Below, one piece after another: positions 42,958 through 52,327 of a stretch of 64,000 bases of DNA. The notes under the pieces were generated by a model. The model searched no databases. It saw only the letters and a list, made by a program, of their open reading frames with translations, and had not been told where the DNA came from. Numbering within the stretch: the stretch's first letter is position 1; each line of letters opens with the position of its first letter. Both the position numbers and the translations under genes were made by a program. Source of the DNA: CAIKMD01 sp963729935 (GTDB lineage: Bacteria > Pseudomonadota > Alphaproteobacteria > ATCC43930 > CGMCC-115725); contig CAVSPW010000002.1 in NCBI GenBank assembly GCA_963729935.1, forward strand, positions 1,302,001-1,366,000. Direction: 5' to 3'.

Positions 42958-44007
42958 TCAGCCGAGAAGCTTCAACGCGTCCTTCGCCAACGACATGTCG
43001 GCCACCTCGCTGAACGGAAGGATCTTCTTTTGGACCCCGAACTCGACGTTCAGGTCTTGCATGTAGCGGATCCGCTCCTCGCTGAGCGTCAGATCGGTAT
43101 CATAGGGCTGGTACTTTTGAGCGAATTGCCATTCGAACTCGGCCTCAACCGGATCCGAATGTTTGAAGGCGGTCTCGCGCGCGCGCAGGAAGGCCTCGCG
43201 CGAATTCGGCCCCGAAATGAAGCGATAGAGCTTGCCATAAGCGGCAAGCACGCGAACCAGCACTTCGCGCTTCTCGGCGATGGCGCGATCGGCGGCATAG
43301 GAGGCCTGATAGGTGTATTCGGGCAGCTCCTTCCACAGATCGCCGTCGGTCAGCGAATGGACGCCGTATTTCTTCTGTTCGGGATAGACGTCGATCAAGG
43401 ACGGCCCGGCGTCGACCGTGCCGGCGACCACCGCCTTGAACACGGACGCGCTGCTGCCGATGTTGACGAACCGCACCTTGCTCACGTCGACGCCCTTCTT
43501 GCGCAAAAGGGCGACGGTGAACTGATAGAGGAGCGCGCCGGGCGAGCCGGTGCCGACCGTCTTGCCCTCGAGATCCTTGACGCTATGGATGTCGGGCTTC
43601 GCCGAATAGATGGCATCTTGCAGCAGCAGGCCGGCGCCGGCGAGAATCTTCATCTTGCCGCCCCGCTCGACCGCCGGGAACACCTGGCCAAAGCCCGACA
43701 GCATGCAGATGTCGCTGCTGCCGCTGAAAAGCGCACCCATCAGCTTCGAGCCGTCGGCGACGTTGAGGGTCGTCGGAGCGATGCCGAATTCCTCGAAGAA
43801 CCCCTGCTGCTTCAGCAGCTCCTGGAGCGCCATGGTGCTGTTCGACGCGGTGTTGACGATGTTGACGGGAAGTGGCGGCGGCGCCGCGCGCGCCGCCCGG
43901 TTGAAGCTGGTAAGGCCGGTGGAGGCCGCGACGCCGGCAAGCCCGGCCATGCCGCCCAGGCGCAGCACATCTCGACGCCGCAACCAATTCGTGTTCTTGA
44001 TCGTCAT
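42958..44007 (-). CDS. NitT/TauT-type substrate-binding protein with Tat-like signal
   Basis: The 349-residue protein has a twin-arginine-style leader (WLRRRDVLRLGGMAGLAGV) rather than a plain Sec leader. The binding-protein motifs are INLVNTASNSTMALQEL-like, DGSKLMGALFSGSSDICML, LEGKTVGTGSPGALL and FKAVVAGTVDAGPSLI. It heads the operon amidohydrolase, ATPase, permease. Tat export would mean it folds, possibly with ligand or cofactor, before export. The ligand is not known. Confidence 0.86.
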   Translation of the reverse strand: MTIKNTNWLRRRDVLRLGGMAGLAGVAASTGLTSFNRAARAAPPPLPVNIVNTASNSTMALQELLKQQGFFEEFGIAPTTLNVADGSKLMGALFSGSSDICMLSGFGQVFPAVERGGKMKILAGAGLLLQDAIYSAKPDIHSVKDLEGKTVGTGSPGALLYQFTVALLRKKGVDVSKVRFVNIGSSASVFKAVVAGTVDAGPSLIDVYPEQKKYGVHSLTDGDLWKELPEYTYQASYAADRAIAEKREVLVRVLAAYGKLYRFISGPNSREAFLRARETAFKHSDPVEAEFEWQFAQKYQPYDTDLTLSEERIRYMQDLNVEFGVQKKILPFSEVADMSLAKDALKLLG

Positions 44008-44192
44008 CCTTGACCTCCCGGATTTTATTGCCGCCGCCGCGGCGTCGCCTGCGAAAAGGTTAGTGCCTGCAATCTACCGAGCAAGGTCGGGCTTGGGAAG
44101 GCGGGGGCGACGTTTCGCGTCAGCGTGGCGAAACGGCCCTCCTTGCTCTAACATTCTCCCTTTCGAGAAGCGACCAGCGAGGAGTTCGGCCC

Positions 44193-44615
44193 ATGGCAAA
44201 GCTGCGGCATCTGGCGATCGTGGTGAAGGATGTGGAAGCTTCAGCGCGATTCTACGAAAAGATCTTCGACATGAAACGCGCCTACGAAGTCAAAGACCGG
44301 GCCATCTACTTGACAGACGGCCTGATGAATCTGGCGGTCCTTGCCTACGCCACCACCAACCGGCCGGGCGCCGACACGGCGGATGGCCGCCACGGCATTC
44401 ACCATTTCGGATTTCGTGTCGCGGATTTCAAAGAGACCGAAGCGCAGATCGCCGCCGAGGGCGGAATTTATTGCTTCGATCTCGGCGATCCCAGCGGCAT
44501 GAATTACGAGCGCAAATTCAAGGACCCCGAGGGCATCCTCTTCGACATTTCCGAAAAGGGCTGGTACGGGGCGCTCGACGAGGCCGTGCCTGAAAAAGAA
44601 CCCGCCTTGCCCTGA
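44193..44615 (+). CDS. VOC-superfamily (glyoxalase/dioxygenase-like) protein
   Basis: The 140-residue single-domain protein has the paired beta-alpha-beta-beta-beta units of the VOC superfamily: LRHLAIVVKDVEASARFYEK, a GIHHFGFRVADFKETE strand with His, and YERKFKDPEGILFDI with Glu. Such proteins include lyases, epimerases and extradiol dioxygenases. It is a monocistronic gene divergent from the transport operon. The substrate is not known. Confidence 0.85.
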   Translation: MAKLRHLAIVVKDVEASARFYEKIFDMKRAYEVKDRAIYLTDGLMNLAVLAYATTNRPGADTADGRHGIHHFGFRVADFKETEAQIAAEGGIYCFDLGDPSGMNYERKFKDPEGILFDISEKGWYGALDEAVPEKEPALP

Positions 44616-44648
44616 TTCGGGAGCGAGCAAGGCCCGATCGACCTCGGC

Positions 44649-45572
44649 TTAGCGAGTGCCGCGATAGAGCGGCGCGGGCTGGGCGAAAAATGCTTCGAGG
44701 ATGTGATAGACTAGAAGATAATTCTTCTGCTGGAAGGACGCGTGCGCGATGCCGGGCATGACGGCAAATTGCTTGTCCGGATTGGGCAAGAGCTCGAAAA
44801 AGGCCAGCAAATCTTTGAGGCTCGCGATCCCATCATATTCGCCGCGCATGATGACGGTCGCCGCGGTGATCTTGCGCGGGTCGACGAGCGGCAATTTCGC
44901 ACACATATCGACATAGGTTCCGGTCGGCACGGAATCGTCCAGCGCGAGGATCGCGTCGGCGAAAGCCTCGACCGTTTTGTCGTCGGCGGTGCCGGGGTGG
45001 TCGCGGGTGAAGATGCTGCGCACGAAAGCGCGATCGATCGGCCGGCGATTGACCCTCTGGTACTCGGCCAGCTTCTTGCGGCGCCCCTCGAGGGTGGGGC
45101 TGCCTTCGCCGGTCCAGACCATGGCATCGAGCGCGAGCCGCGCCACACGTTCCGGATGTCGCTCGGCGAAGAGAGCCGCGCGCAAAGCGCCGGAAGAAAT
45201 GCCGTAGACAAGCAGCGGGCCGCGCTTGCGGATCTTCAGGATGTAGTCGCTGGCGGCCGCGAGATCGTCGGCGCCGTTCGAAATATCGCAATTGATGTCG
45301 CGGCTCTTGTCGGAACGTCCATAACCTTCCATGTCGACGCACCAGCAATCGAAGCCGCGCGCCGCGAAATAATCCATGACCGAAGAATACGGCCGCCCCG
45401 GCACCTGCAGATCGAAGGTCGGCTGCGAGGCCATCGACGAGCCATGAACGAAGAGGATCGTGCCGCGCGCGGAGGCCGGCGCCGCCAAGAACTTCTCCCA
45501 GAGGAAGAGTTTGACCGTGCCTTTTTGCGTCCAATGCTCTTGCGCCGTTATCTTGCCGCCTTGACCTTCCAT
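44649..45572 (-). CDS. Alpha/beta hydrolase
   Basis: The 307-residue protein has the HGSSMAS oxyanion-hole loop, nucleophile elbow YGISSGALRA, acid in RGEYDGIASL and a His in PGIAHASF, ending in an extended helical lid. An in-frame AGGTGAAG precedes the ATG. It is 52 nt downstream of an aldo-keto reductase on the same strand. It is an esterase/lactonase-type enzyme of unknown substrate. Confidence 0.88.
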   Translation of the reverse strand: MEGQGGKITAQEHWTQKGTVKLFLWEKFLAAPASARGTILFVHGSSMASQPTFDLQVPGRPYSSVMDYFAARGFDCWCVDMEGYGRSDKSRDINCDISNGADDLAAASDYILKIRKRGPLLVYGISSGALRAALFAERHPERVARLALDAMVWTGEGSPTLEGRRKKLAEYQRVNRRPIDRAFVRSIFTRDHPGTADDKTVEAFADAILALDDSVPTGTYVDMCAKLPLVDPRKITAATVIMRGEYDGIASLKDLLAFFELLPNPDKQFAVMPGIAHASFQQKNYLLVYHILEAFFAQPAPLYRGTR

Positions 45573-45624
45573 TCTTCACCTCGATTGAAAAGAAGCGAAT
45601 CCCTGCAGGCGCGGGCTTCCGCCC

Positions 45625-46602
45625 TCAAACGCCGACCCGCTTCAGCTGCGCCTCAGGATAACGCGGCCCCGAGGCGGCGCCGCGCGGAAACGCGTTTTCC
45701 AGCGCCGCCAGAGTCGCCGGCGCGAGGTCGATCTCGGTGGCCCTGACGTTCTGCTCGAGCCATTTGCGATGGCTGGTGCCGGGAATCGGCACGATGAAGG
45801 GCCGGCGCGACAGGACCCAGGCAAGCGCGAGCTGCGCCGGCGCGCAGTTCTCCTGGGAAGCAAGCTCCTTGAGCGTCGCCGACAGCGCGACGTTGCGGTT
45901 GAGATGTTCGGACTGAAAGCGCGGGTGCTGCCGCCGGCGATCCTTCTCGCCAAGACTGGCGTCGCCCGTGATCGCTCCGGTCAGCATGCCGCGGCCCAAG
46001 GGGCTGTAGGCGACGTAGCCGATGCCGAGCTCGGCACAGGTATCGAGAAGTTCGTCCTCGGCGTCGCGCGTCCACAGCGAATACTCGGTCTGAAGCGCGG
46101 CCATCGGATGGGCCCGATACGCGCGGCGCAGGGTGTTGGGCGCCGCCTCGGAAATCCCGAGAAAGCGAATCTTGCCCTGTTCCTTGAGCTTCGCCATGGC
46201 GCCGACCGTATCCTCGATCGGCACTTCGGTATCGACGCGATGGATGTAATAGAGATCGATCATGTCGACGCCGAGACGCTTCAAGCTCTTCTCGCAGGCT
46301 TCGATCACGTAATCGGGGCGGCCATCGACGCCGCGTTGACCCGCTGGAGCCTGAAGATTGCCGAATTTGGTGGCAAGCACGACCTTGTCGCGGATCCCCT
46401 TGAGCGCGCGTCCCACCAATTCTTCGTTCTTGCCGGCGGCATAGGCATCCGAGGTGTCGATCATATCGACACCCAGTTCGACCGCACGGCGCACGGTCGC
46501 GATCGCCTCTTCGGGATCGGGGTTGCCATAGATCGGCGTCATGCTCATGCAGCCGAGACCGATGGACGAGACTTCCAGAGAGCCAAGCTTGCGACGTTTC
46601 AT
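45625..46602 (-). CDS. Aldo-keto reductase
   Basis: The 325-residue TIM-barrel reductase has the catalytic tetrad motifs MIDTSDAYAAGKNEELVG (Asp, Tyr), VVLATKFGN (Lys) and LYYIHRVDTEVPI (His), with a C-terminal NADP-binding region VPIPGTSHRKWLEQN. The start ATG (46602) follows a GCAGGTG stretch; a longer N-terminal reading has no family support. It reduces aldehydes or ketones with NADPH. It is divergent from the core-MetE-like gene. Confidence 0.9.
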   Translation of the reverse strand: MKRRKLGSLEVSSIGLGCMSMTPIYGNPDPEEAIATVRRAVELGVDMIDTSDAYAAGKNEELVGRALKGIRDKVVLATKFGNLQAPAGQRGVDGRPDYVIEACEKSLKRLGVDMIDLYYIHRVDTEVPIEDTVGAMAKLKEQGKIRFLGISEAAPNTLRRAYRAHPMAALQTEYSLWTRDAEDELLDTCAELGIGYVAYSPLGRGMLTGAITGDASLGEKDRRRQHPRFQSEHLNRNVALSATLKELASQENCAPAQLALAWVLSRRPFIVPIPGTSHRKWLEQNVRATEIDLAPATLAALENAFPRGAASGPRYPEAQLKRVGV

Positions 46603-46890
46603 GGAACACCTGCCCGAAATCGGTTCTTCATCGACGAATCCGCCCTCGCCGTCAAAATGCGCTTCTTCGTTTCGGTCGGCAAGCCAGATCGGCCAATCCA
46701 TCGAAACGGCACGGCACCCAATCGCCTGGCCCCGCGATTCTCGCGGTTTCGGCGTCGGCAGCGCGGCGCGATAAGGCCATGAAAGCTATATTGCAATGCT
46801 CATCCCCGGCGGCGGAGAATGACCGATCCATGCGGCACCTTGCCCGCAACCGTCGAGGAAATTCGGCGAAAACAAGGGGAGAAAGCGGCC

Positions 46891-48051
46891 ATGAAAACAA
46901 GCAGCCACCGGATTCTCACGACCCATGTGGGAAGCCTGCCGCGGCCGTCCGCCCTTCTCGATATGCTGCTCGCGCGCGAAGAGGACCGCACGGTCGACGA
47001 GGCCCTGTTCGAGGCGCGCGCCGCCGAAGCGGTCGATGGAATCGTGGCCCAGCAGATCGCCGCCGGCGTCGACGTCGTGAGCGACGGCGAGATGAGCAAG
47101 CCCTCTTATACGATCTATATCCGGCATCGGGTCAACGGCATCGCCATGACGCCGGAAGCCGAAAAGAAGGGCCGCGAGATCATGGTCGGGCTCGATCAGT
47201 TCGAGCATCCCGATTTCCTCGAACGCATGAATCAATTCCGCCAAATCCCTTTCCCAGGCTGCGTCGGCCCCGTGAGCTATCGCGACACCAAGCCGCTCGA
47301 ACGGGATATCGCGCACCTTTCCGCCGCGGTGGAGAAACACAAGCCCGTCGAGGCATTCATGACCGCGCCCTCGCCCGGCATTCTCACGCGCTTCGTCATC
47401 GACACCTATTATCATGACGAGGACGCATATGTCGCGGCCTTGGCCGAGGCCATGAAGACCGAATACGAGGCCATCGTCGGCGCCGGCTTCCTGTTGCAGA
47501 TCGATTGCCCCGATCTCGGCTCCGCGCGCCACAATCAGTACCGCGACAAGACCGACGCGGAATTCCTCCGGATCGCCGAGCGCAATGTCGCCGCCCTCAA
47601 CCATGCGACCGCCGGCATCGCGCCCGAGCGCATGCGCCTTCATATTTGCTGGGGCAATTACGAAGGGCCGCACACGCATGATATTCCGCTCGCGAAGGTG
47701 ATCGGCACCTGTTTCAAGGCCCGGCCGTCTGCCGTGAGTTTCGAAGGCGCCAATCCACGCCATGAACACGAATGGGAAGATCTCAAATCCGTCCGGATAC
47801 CGGACGACAAGATCCTGATCCCGGGCGTCATCAATTCGACGACCAACTTCGTCGAGCATCCACGTTTGGTCGCGCAGCGAATTTGCCGCTATGCCGATAT
47901 CGTGGGGCGCGAGCGCGTGATTGCCGGCGCGGATTGCGGCTTCGCGACCTTCGCGGGACGGGTGCCCCTGGTCGCAACCAGCGTCGTCTGGTCGAAATTC
48001 AAGGCGCTTGCCGAGGGCGCGCAGATCGCGACGCGACGCCTTTGGCCTTAA
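46891..48051 (+). CDS. Cobalamin-independent methionine synthase C-terminal-like (core-MetE family) protein
   Basis: The 386-residue protein corresponds to the catalytic barrel of MetE without its N-terminal half. It has THVGSLPRPS near the start, the Zn ligands His and Cys in LHICWGNYEGPH, Glu in SFEGANPRHEHEW and Cys in GADCGFATF. Shorter family members methylate homocysteine from a corrinoid donor or act as epoxyalkane:CoM transferases. The start at 46891 follows AAGGGGAGAAAGC; an upstream in-frame ATG has no ribosome site. The 288-bp gap before it (46603-46890) shows no other gene I can support. Confidence 0.85.
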   Translation: MKTSSHRILTTHVGSLPRPSALLDMLLAREEDRTVDEALFEARAAEAVDGIVAQQIAAGVDVVSDGEMSKPSYTIYIRHRVNGIAMTPEAEKKGREIMVGLDQFEHPDFLERMNQFRQIPFPGCVGPVSYRDTKPLERDIAHLSAAVEKHKPVEAFMTAPSPGILTRFVIDTYYHDEDAYVAALAEAMKTEYEAIVGAGFLLQIDCPDLGSARHNQYRDKTDAEFLRIAERNVAALNHATAGIAPERMRLHICWGNYEGPHTHDIPLAKVIGTCFKARPSAVSFEGANPRHEHEWEDLKSVRIPDDKILIPGVINSTTNFVEHPRLVAQRICRYADIVGRERVIAGADCGFATFAGRVPLVATSVVWSKFKALAEGAQIATRRLWP

Positions 48052-48190
48052 CCGAAGCGTCGCGGCGGCGGCGCTCAGGACCGGCAGAAAGGCTGCCCAA
48101 CCGCGAAAACCTCGCATGCAAAATGTCATGATGTCCCGGTTCGCCATTCAGGCTATGACGCCGGGTCACTCATGAAAGACGGTAAAGCCC

Positions 48191-49681
48191 GTGCCGGCGG
48201 AAACGGTTAGAGAGGAATTGGAGGCAGCGCCCGGCATCCATGCCGAGAACCGCGCCCTCGTCTTCATCGCGGCGCTCGCTTCGGTCTTCATCACCGCGAT
48301 CGAGAGCACGATCGTCGCGACCGCAATGCCGACGATCGTGGGCGCGCTCGGCGGATTCGAACTCCTCAGCTGGGTGTTCACCGCGTATCTGTTGACGCAG
48401 GCGGTGACGACGCCGATCTATGGCCGGCTCTCGGACCTCTATGGCCGCAAGCCCATTCTCCTTTTGGGCATCGCCCTGTTCCTCATCGGCTCCCTTCTGT
48501 GCGGCTTCGCCTGGAACATGATGTCGCTGGTCGCGTTCCGAATCGTCCAGGGTCTCGGCGCCGGCGCACTCATGCCCGTGGGGCGCACCCTCATCGGCGA
48601 TGTCTATCACGGCGCCGATCGCGCGCGGATGCAAGGCTATGTCTCGAGCGTCTTCGTCGGCGCGGCGGTCTTCGGTCCTGTCGTCGGCGCGTTCCTGGTC
48701 GCCCACACGAGCTGGCCGATGGTGTTCTGGATCAATCTGCCGCTCGGGCTGATGGCCGGCGCAATATTGCTTTGGGCGCTTCATGAACACGTCGAGCGCC
48801 GCCCCCACCGCATCGATCTGGGCGGATCGGCGCTGATCTGCCTCGGGACCAGCGCGCTGATGTTCGCTTTGGCCCAGGCGTCAACGCTGAGCATCGGCAT
48901 CATGGCATCGCTCATCGCGGCCGCGCTCGTCGCGCTCGTGGTCTTCGTCATCTACGAGCAATACGTCCCGGAGCCGATCTGGCCGATGAGCCTGTGGCGC
49001 GATCGCGTGGTGAGCAGCGGCAACCTCGCCTCGCTCGCGCTTGGCACCACCATGATGGGCATCGCCGCCTATCTTCCGGTCTACATCCAGGGCGTGATGG
49101 GCGACAGCGCGCTCGTCGCCGGCCTCACTTTGATGTCGATGTCGGCCACGAGCCCCATCGGCGCCGTCTTGGCCGGACGCATCATGTTGCGCGCCTCATA
49201 CCGCACGGCGGCCAGCGCCGGCGGCGTGCTTTACATCCTCGGCAGCGTGATGATGACCATGCTGGGCCCGCACAGCACGGCCTATTGGGCCATGGCGAGC
49301 GGATTGCTGATGGGGTTCGGCATCGGCATGAACAACAACACCTATATGGTGGCGATACAATCCGAGAGCGGCTGGAGCAGCCGCGGCATCGCGACGTCGG
49401 CCTTCATCTTCAGCCGCATCCTCGGGCAGGCCCTCGGCGCAGCCGCCTTCGGCGGCATCATCAACGCGGGGCTTTCCGTTTATTTGAAGGGCGGCGGCGA
49501 TCTGGTCGCGCGCATCATGACGCCCCAGCTTCGCGCCGCCTTGCCGCCCGAGACGATCGGACCGCTGATGCAGGAATTCGACCACGCGCTGCACATCGTC
49601 TTCGTGATCCTCGTCATGCTCGCTGTCGGCGTCATGATCATCGGCCTCATGCTGCCCAAGGGACGCGGCATCCGGCGTTAG
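48191..49681 (+). CDS. MFS transporter (EmrB/QacA DHA2 family)
   Basis: The 496-residue membrane protein is of the 14-helix DHA2 group. The N-terminal helix TAIESTIVATAMPTIV, motif A GRLSDLYGRKPI and motif C GPVVGAFLVAH are characteristic. It starts at a GTG (48191), the only reasonable start in frame. It probably exports drugs or small organic compounds by proton antiport. It is single, between the MetE-like gene and the LLM monooxygenase. Confidence 0.9.
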   Translation: MPAETVREELEAAPGIHAENRALVFIAALASVFITAIESTIVATAMPTIVGALGGFELLSWVFTAYLLTQAVTTPIYGRLSDLYGRKPILLLGIALFLIGSLLCGFAWNMMSLVAFRIVQGLGAGALMPVGRTLIGDVYHGADRARMQGYVSSVFVGAAVFGPVVGAFLVAHTSWPMVFWINLPLGLMAGAILLWALHEHVERRPHRIDLGGSALICLGTSALMFALAQASTLSIGIMASLIAAALVALVVFVIYEQYVPEPIWPMSLWRDRVVSSGNLASLALGTTMMGIAAYLPVYIQGVMGDSALVAGLTLMSMSATSPIGAVLAGRIMLRASYRTAASAGGVLYILGSVMMTMLGPHSTAYWAMASGLLMGFGIGMNNNTYMVAIQSESGWSSRGIATSAFIFSRILGQALGAAAFGGIINAGLSVYLKGGGDLVARIMTPQLRAALPPETIGPLMQEFDHALHIVFVILVMLAVGVMIIGLMLPKGRGIRR

Positions 49682-49719
49682 ATCGCGGCGCCAAGCCACC
49701 GGGATCGGCGCGTGCTTCT

Positions 49720-51057
49720 TTACGCGCCGCGAGCCGCGAAGAAGCGGTTTTTCGGACGCGGCAGACCGAGATTTTCGCGCAGGGTCTCGCCCTCATAGTC
49801 GCGATGGAAGAGGCCGCGGCGCTGCAACTCAGGGACGACGCGCTCCATCACGTCGTCGAGCCCTCCCGGAAGATAAGGGAATTGCAGGGTGAAGCCGTCG
49901 CTCGCGCGCGCCTCGAGCCATTCCTGCATCTGGTCGGCGATCATTTTCGGCGTGCCGAGCATCGCGAGCCCGCCATGGCCGCCGATGCGCTGCGCGATCT
50001 GGCGCACGGTCATCCCCTCGCGCCTGGCCAGCGCGATCGTGCGCTCGCGCCCGCTTTTGCTGGCGTTGCTTTCGGGGATATCGGGCAGCGGCGCGTCGGG
50101 ATCGAATTTCGACGCATCGGTGCCGAGCGCGATCGAAAGCGAGGCGATGGCGCTTTCGTAATAGACGAGGCTGTCGAGCTTCGCGCGCTTGTCCTTCGCC
50201 TCTTCGAGACTGTCGCCGACATAGATCATGCAGCCGGGCAGGATCTTGATGTGCTCGGGATCGCGGCCCGCTTTCTCGGCACGGCCCTTCACGTCGCGAT
50301 AAAAGGCTTTGCCCTCCTCGACATCGCGCAACGCCGTGAAGACCGCGTCCGCAACCTCGGCGCAGAGCTGGCGCCCCGCATCGGAGGCGCCCGCTTGGAC
50401 GATCACCGGCCAGCCCTGGATCGGCCGCGCGATGTTCAAAGGCCCGCGCACGTTCAGATATTTGCCCTTGTGATCGAGCACGTGGAGCTTCTTGGGATCG
50501 AAAAAGACGCCCCGGTCCACGTCGCGGATGAACGCATCGTCGTCCCAGCTGTCCCAGAGCCCCGTGACCACGTCGAAGAACTCGCGCGCGCGGGCGTAGC
50601 GCTCGGCATGATCGAGATGCTCCTCATAGCCGAAATTCTTGGAGGCATCGGGGTTGGAGGTGGTGACGACGTTCCAGCCCGCGCGCCCGCCGCTGATATG
50701 GTCGAGCGAGGCGAAGCGCCGCGCGACGTGATAAGGCTCGTCATAGGTCGTCGAGCCGGTGGCGATGAGGCCTAGATGCTTCGTCACCATGGCGAGCGCG
50801 GGCAAGAGCGTCATCGGCTCGAAGGAGGTGGTCGTCTGTCCGCGTACCAGCGCGTCCATCGGCTGGTTGAGAACGGCGAGGTGATCGGCCATGAAGAAGG
50901 CGTCGATCTTGGCGCGTTCCAAGCTTTCGGCGAGGCGCCTGATATGGGCGAAATTGAAATTGGCGTCGGGCCAGGCGCCGGGATAGCGCCAGGCGGCGGT
51001 ATGCAGACTGACCGGCCGCATGAAAGCGGCGAGGCGCAATTGACGCGCGGCGCTCAT
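49720..51057 (-). CDS. LLM-class flavin-dependent monooxygenase (NtaA/DszA family)
   Basis: The 445-residue protein is the usual size of the NtaA/SnaA/DszA group. It has the sequence DAFFMADHLAVLNQP near residue 55, FEPMTLLPALAMVT, the flavin-binding RFASLDHISGGRAGWNVVTT and NFGYEEHLDHAERY. These two-component enzymes use FMNH2 from a separate reductase to oxidise sulfur, amine or aminopolycarboxylate compounds. The start at 51057 is chosen because AGGTGG lies just upstream. No flavin reductase gene is adjacent. Confidence 0.88.
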   Translation of the reverse strand: MSAARQLRLAAFMRPVSLHTAAWRYPGAWPDANFNFAHIRRLAESLERAKIDAFFMADHLAVLNQPMDALVRGQTTTSFEPMTLLPALAMVTKHLGLIATGSTTYDEPYHVARRFASLDHISGGRAGWNVVTTSNPDASKNFGYEEHLDHAERYARAREFFDVVTGLWDSWDDDAFIRDVDRGVFFDPKKLHVLDHKGKYLNVRGPLNIARPIQGWPVIVQAGASDAGRQLCAEVADAVFTALRDVEEGKAFYRDVKGRAEKAGRDPEHIKILPGCMIYVGDSLEEAKDKRAKLDSLVYYESAIASLSIALGTDASKFDPDAPLPDIPESNASKSGRERTIALARREGMTVRQIAQRIGGHGGLAMLGTPKMIADQMQEWLEARASDGFTLQFPYLPGGLDDVMERVVPELQRRGLFHRDYEGETLRENLGLPRPKNRFFAARGA

Positions 51058-51336
51058 GACCACCTCATCTTTGAACAGGTTGCTCGACCCATCTTAGCCC
51101 TTCGACGCGCAACCGGTAGCCGCGATCGCAGGAAAGGCCCTTCCGGCAAGGTTACGTCCGGCGGGCGCCGATCCGCCAGACGAGGCTTCAAACGGGTGCG
51201 ATCCGGCGCTATGCATAACGCAACGGACCGGGCTCGGGCGAATTCCGGCGGGGGGGCTTACCCGAGGCGGACGCATGACGAAAGTCCAATCGGCCCGGCG
51301 GCGCGTGGCGCGCCTGCAACGGCGGAGGGAGAGACC

Positions 51337-52263
51337 ATGAAGGCGGTGCTTCTGACGGGTCATGGCGGGCCGGAGATGTTGCGCTACGGCGAGGCGCCGG
51401 ATCCGGTCGCGCGAGTGGGCGAGATCGTGGTCGATATTCATGCCGCCAGCGTCAACGCCGCCGATTACAAAGTGCGGCTGGGCGGAGGCCCTTACGGCAA
51501 TATCCGTTTCCCGTACATTCTCGGCCGCGACTTTTCGGGCACCGTCAGCGCGCTCGGCGCCGGCGTCGGCGATCTTGCCACCGGCGACGCGGTGTTCGGC
51601 GTCACCGACCAAGGGCAGGAAGGCGCTTATGCCGAAAAGATCGCCATCAAAGCGGCGATCGTCGCCAAGAAGCCCGCCGGTCTCGGCCATGCCGAGGCGG
51701 CGGCCATGGCGCTGACCAGCCTCACGGCGCTTTGGGCAATCGAAGACACGGCGCAACTCAAAGCGGGCGAGACCATCCTCATCCAAGGCGGCGCGGGCGG
51801 CGTTGCCGGATTCGCCATTCAGCTGGCGAAGCATCTCGGCGCCACGGTGATTACGACCGCCAGCGCCAAGAATCACGCTTACGTGCGCGGTCTCGGCGCC
51901 GACCGGGTGATCGATTACAACACGGAGGATTTCGCGACCACCGTTTCCGGCTGCGACGTCGTCTTCGACACGGTCGGCGGCGATGTCCGGCGTGGTTGCT
52001 ACGAGGTGCTGAAGCCGGGCGGGCGATTGGTCTGGATCGCGCCCGCACCGGAGGGATTTCAACCCACCCGCAAGGATGTCCAGACCTTGCGGCCGGCGGT
52101 GGCGCGTGACCGCGCGCATCTCGAACGGATGGTCGCGCTGCTCGATGACGGAGCCGTCTGGCCGCCGACCATCATCCGCTACAAGCTCGCCGATGCCGCA
52201 GAAGCGCACCGGGTGAGCGAATCGCGCCATCTGCAGGGTAAGCTCGTATTCGAGGTCCGCTAA
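51337..52263 (+). CDS. NADPH:quinone reductase-like MDR oxidoreductase (zinc-independent)
   Basis: The 308-residue protein is a medium-chain dehydrogenase/reductase. It has the N-terminal GroES-like domain (ILGRDFSGTVSALGAGV), the nucleotide loop IQGGAGGVAGFAIQLAKHLG, and the GADRVIDYN motif. There is no zinc-ligand set, as in quinone oxidoreductases. The start at 51337 follows GGAGGGAGAGACC; the 279-bp gap before it holds no gene I can support. The substrate may be a quinone or an enal. Confidence 0.9.
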   Translation: MKAVLLTGHGGPEMLRYGEAPDPVARVGEIVVDIHAASVNAADYKVRLGGGPYGNIRFPYILGRDFSGTVSALGAGVGDLATGDAVFGVTDQGQEGAYAEKIAIKAAIVAKKPAGLGHAEAAAMALTSLTALWAIEDTAQLKAGETILIQGGAGGVAGFAIQLAKHLGATVITTASAKNHAYVRGLGADRVIDYNTEDFATTVSGCDVVFDTVGGDVRRGCYEVLKPGGRLVWIAPAPEGFQPTRKDVQTLRPAVARDRAHLERMVALLDDGAVWPPTIIRYKLADAAEAHRVSESRHLQGKLVFEVR

Positions 52264-52282
52264 TCCGCTATGCGCACGATTC

Positions 52283-52307
52283 CGCCGAGGGATCGCCGCC
52301 CTCGGCG
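52283..52307. terminator. Hairpin between convergent genes
   Basis: CGCCGAGGG and CCCTCGGCG form a perfect 9-bp stem around a 7-nt loop (ATCGCCG). It lies between the MDR stop (52263) and the convergent threonine-aldolase stop (52328), and is a good candidate for a shared terminator. T-tracts are absent. Confidence 0.5.
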
Positions 52308-52327
52308 CGCAATATCGACAGCGTGCG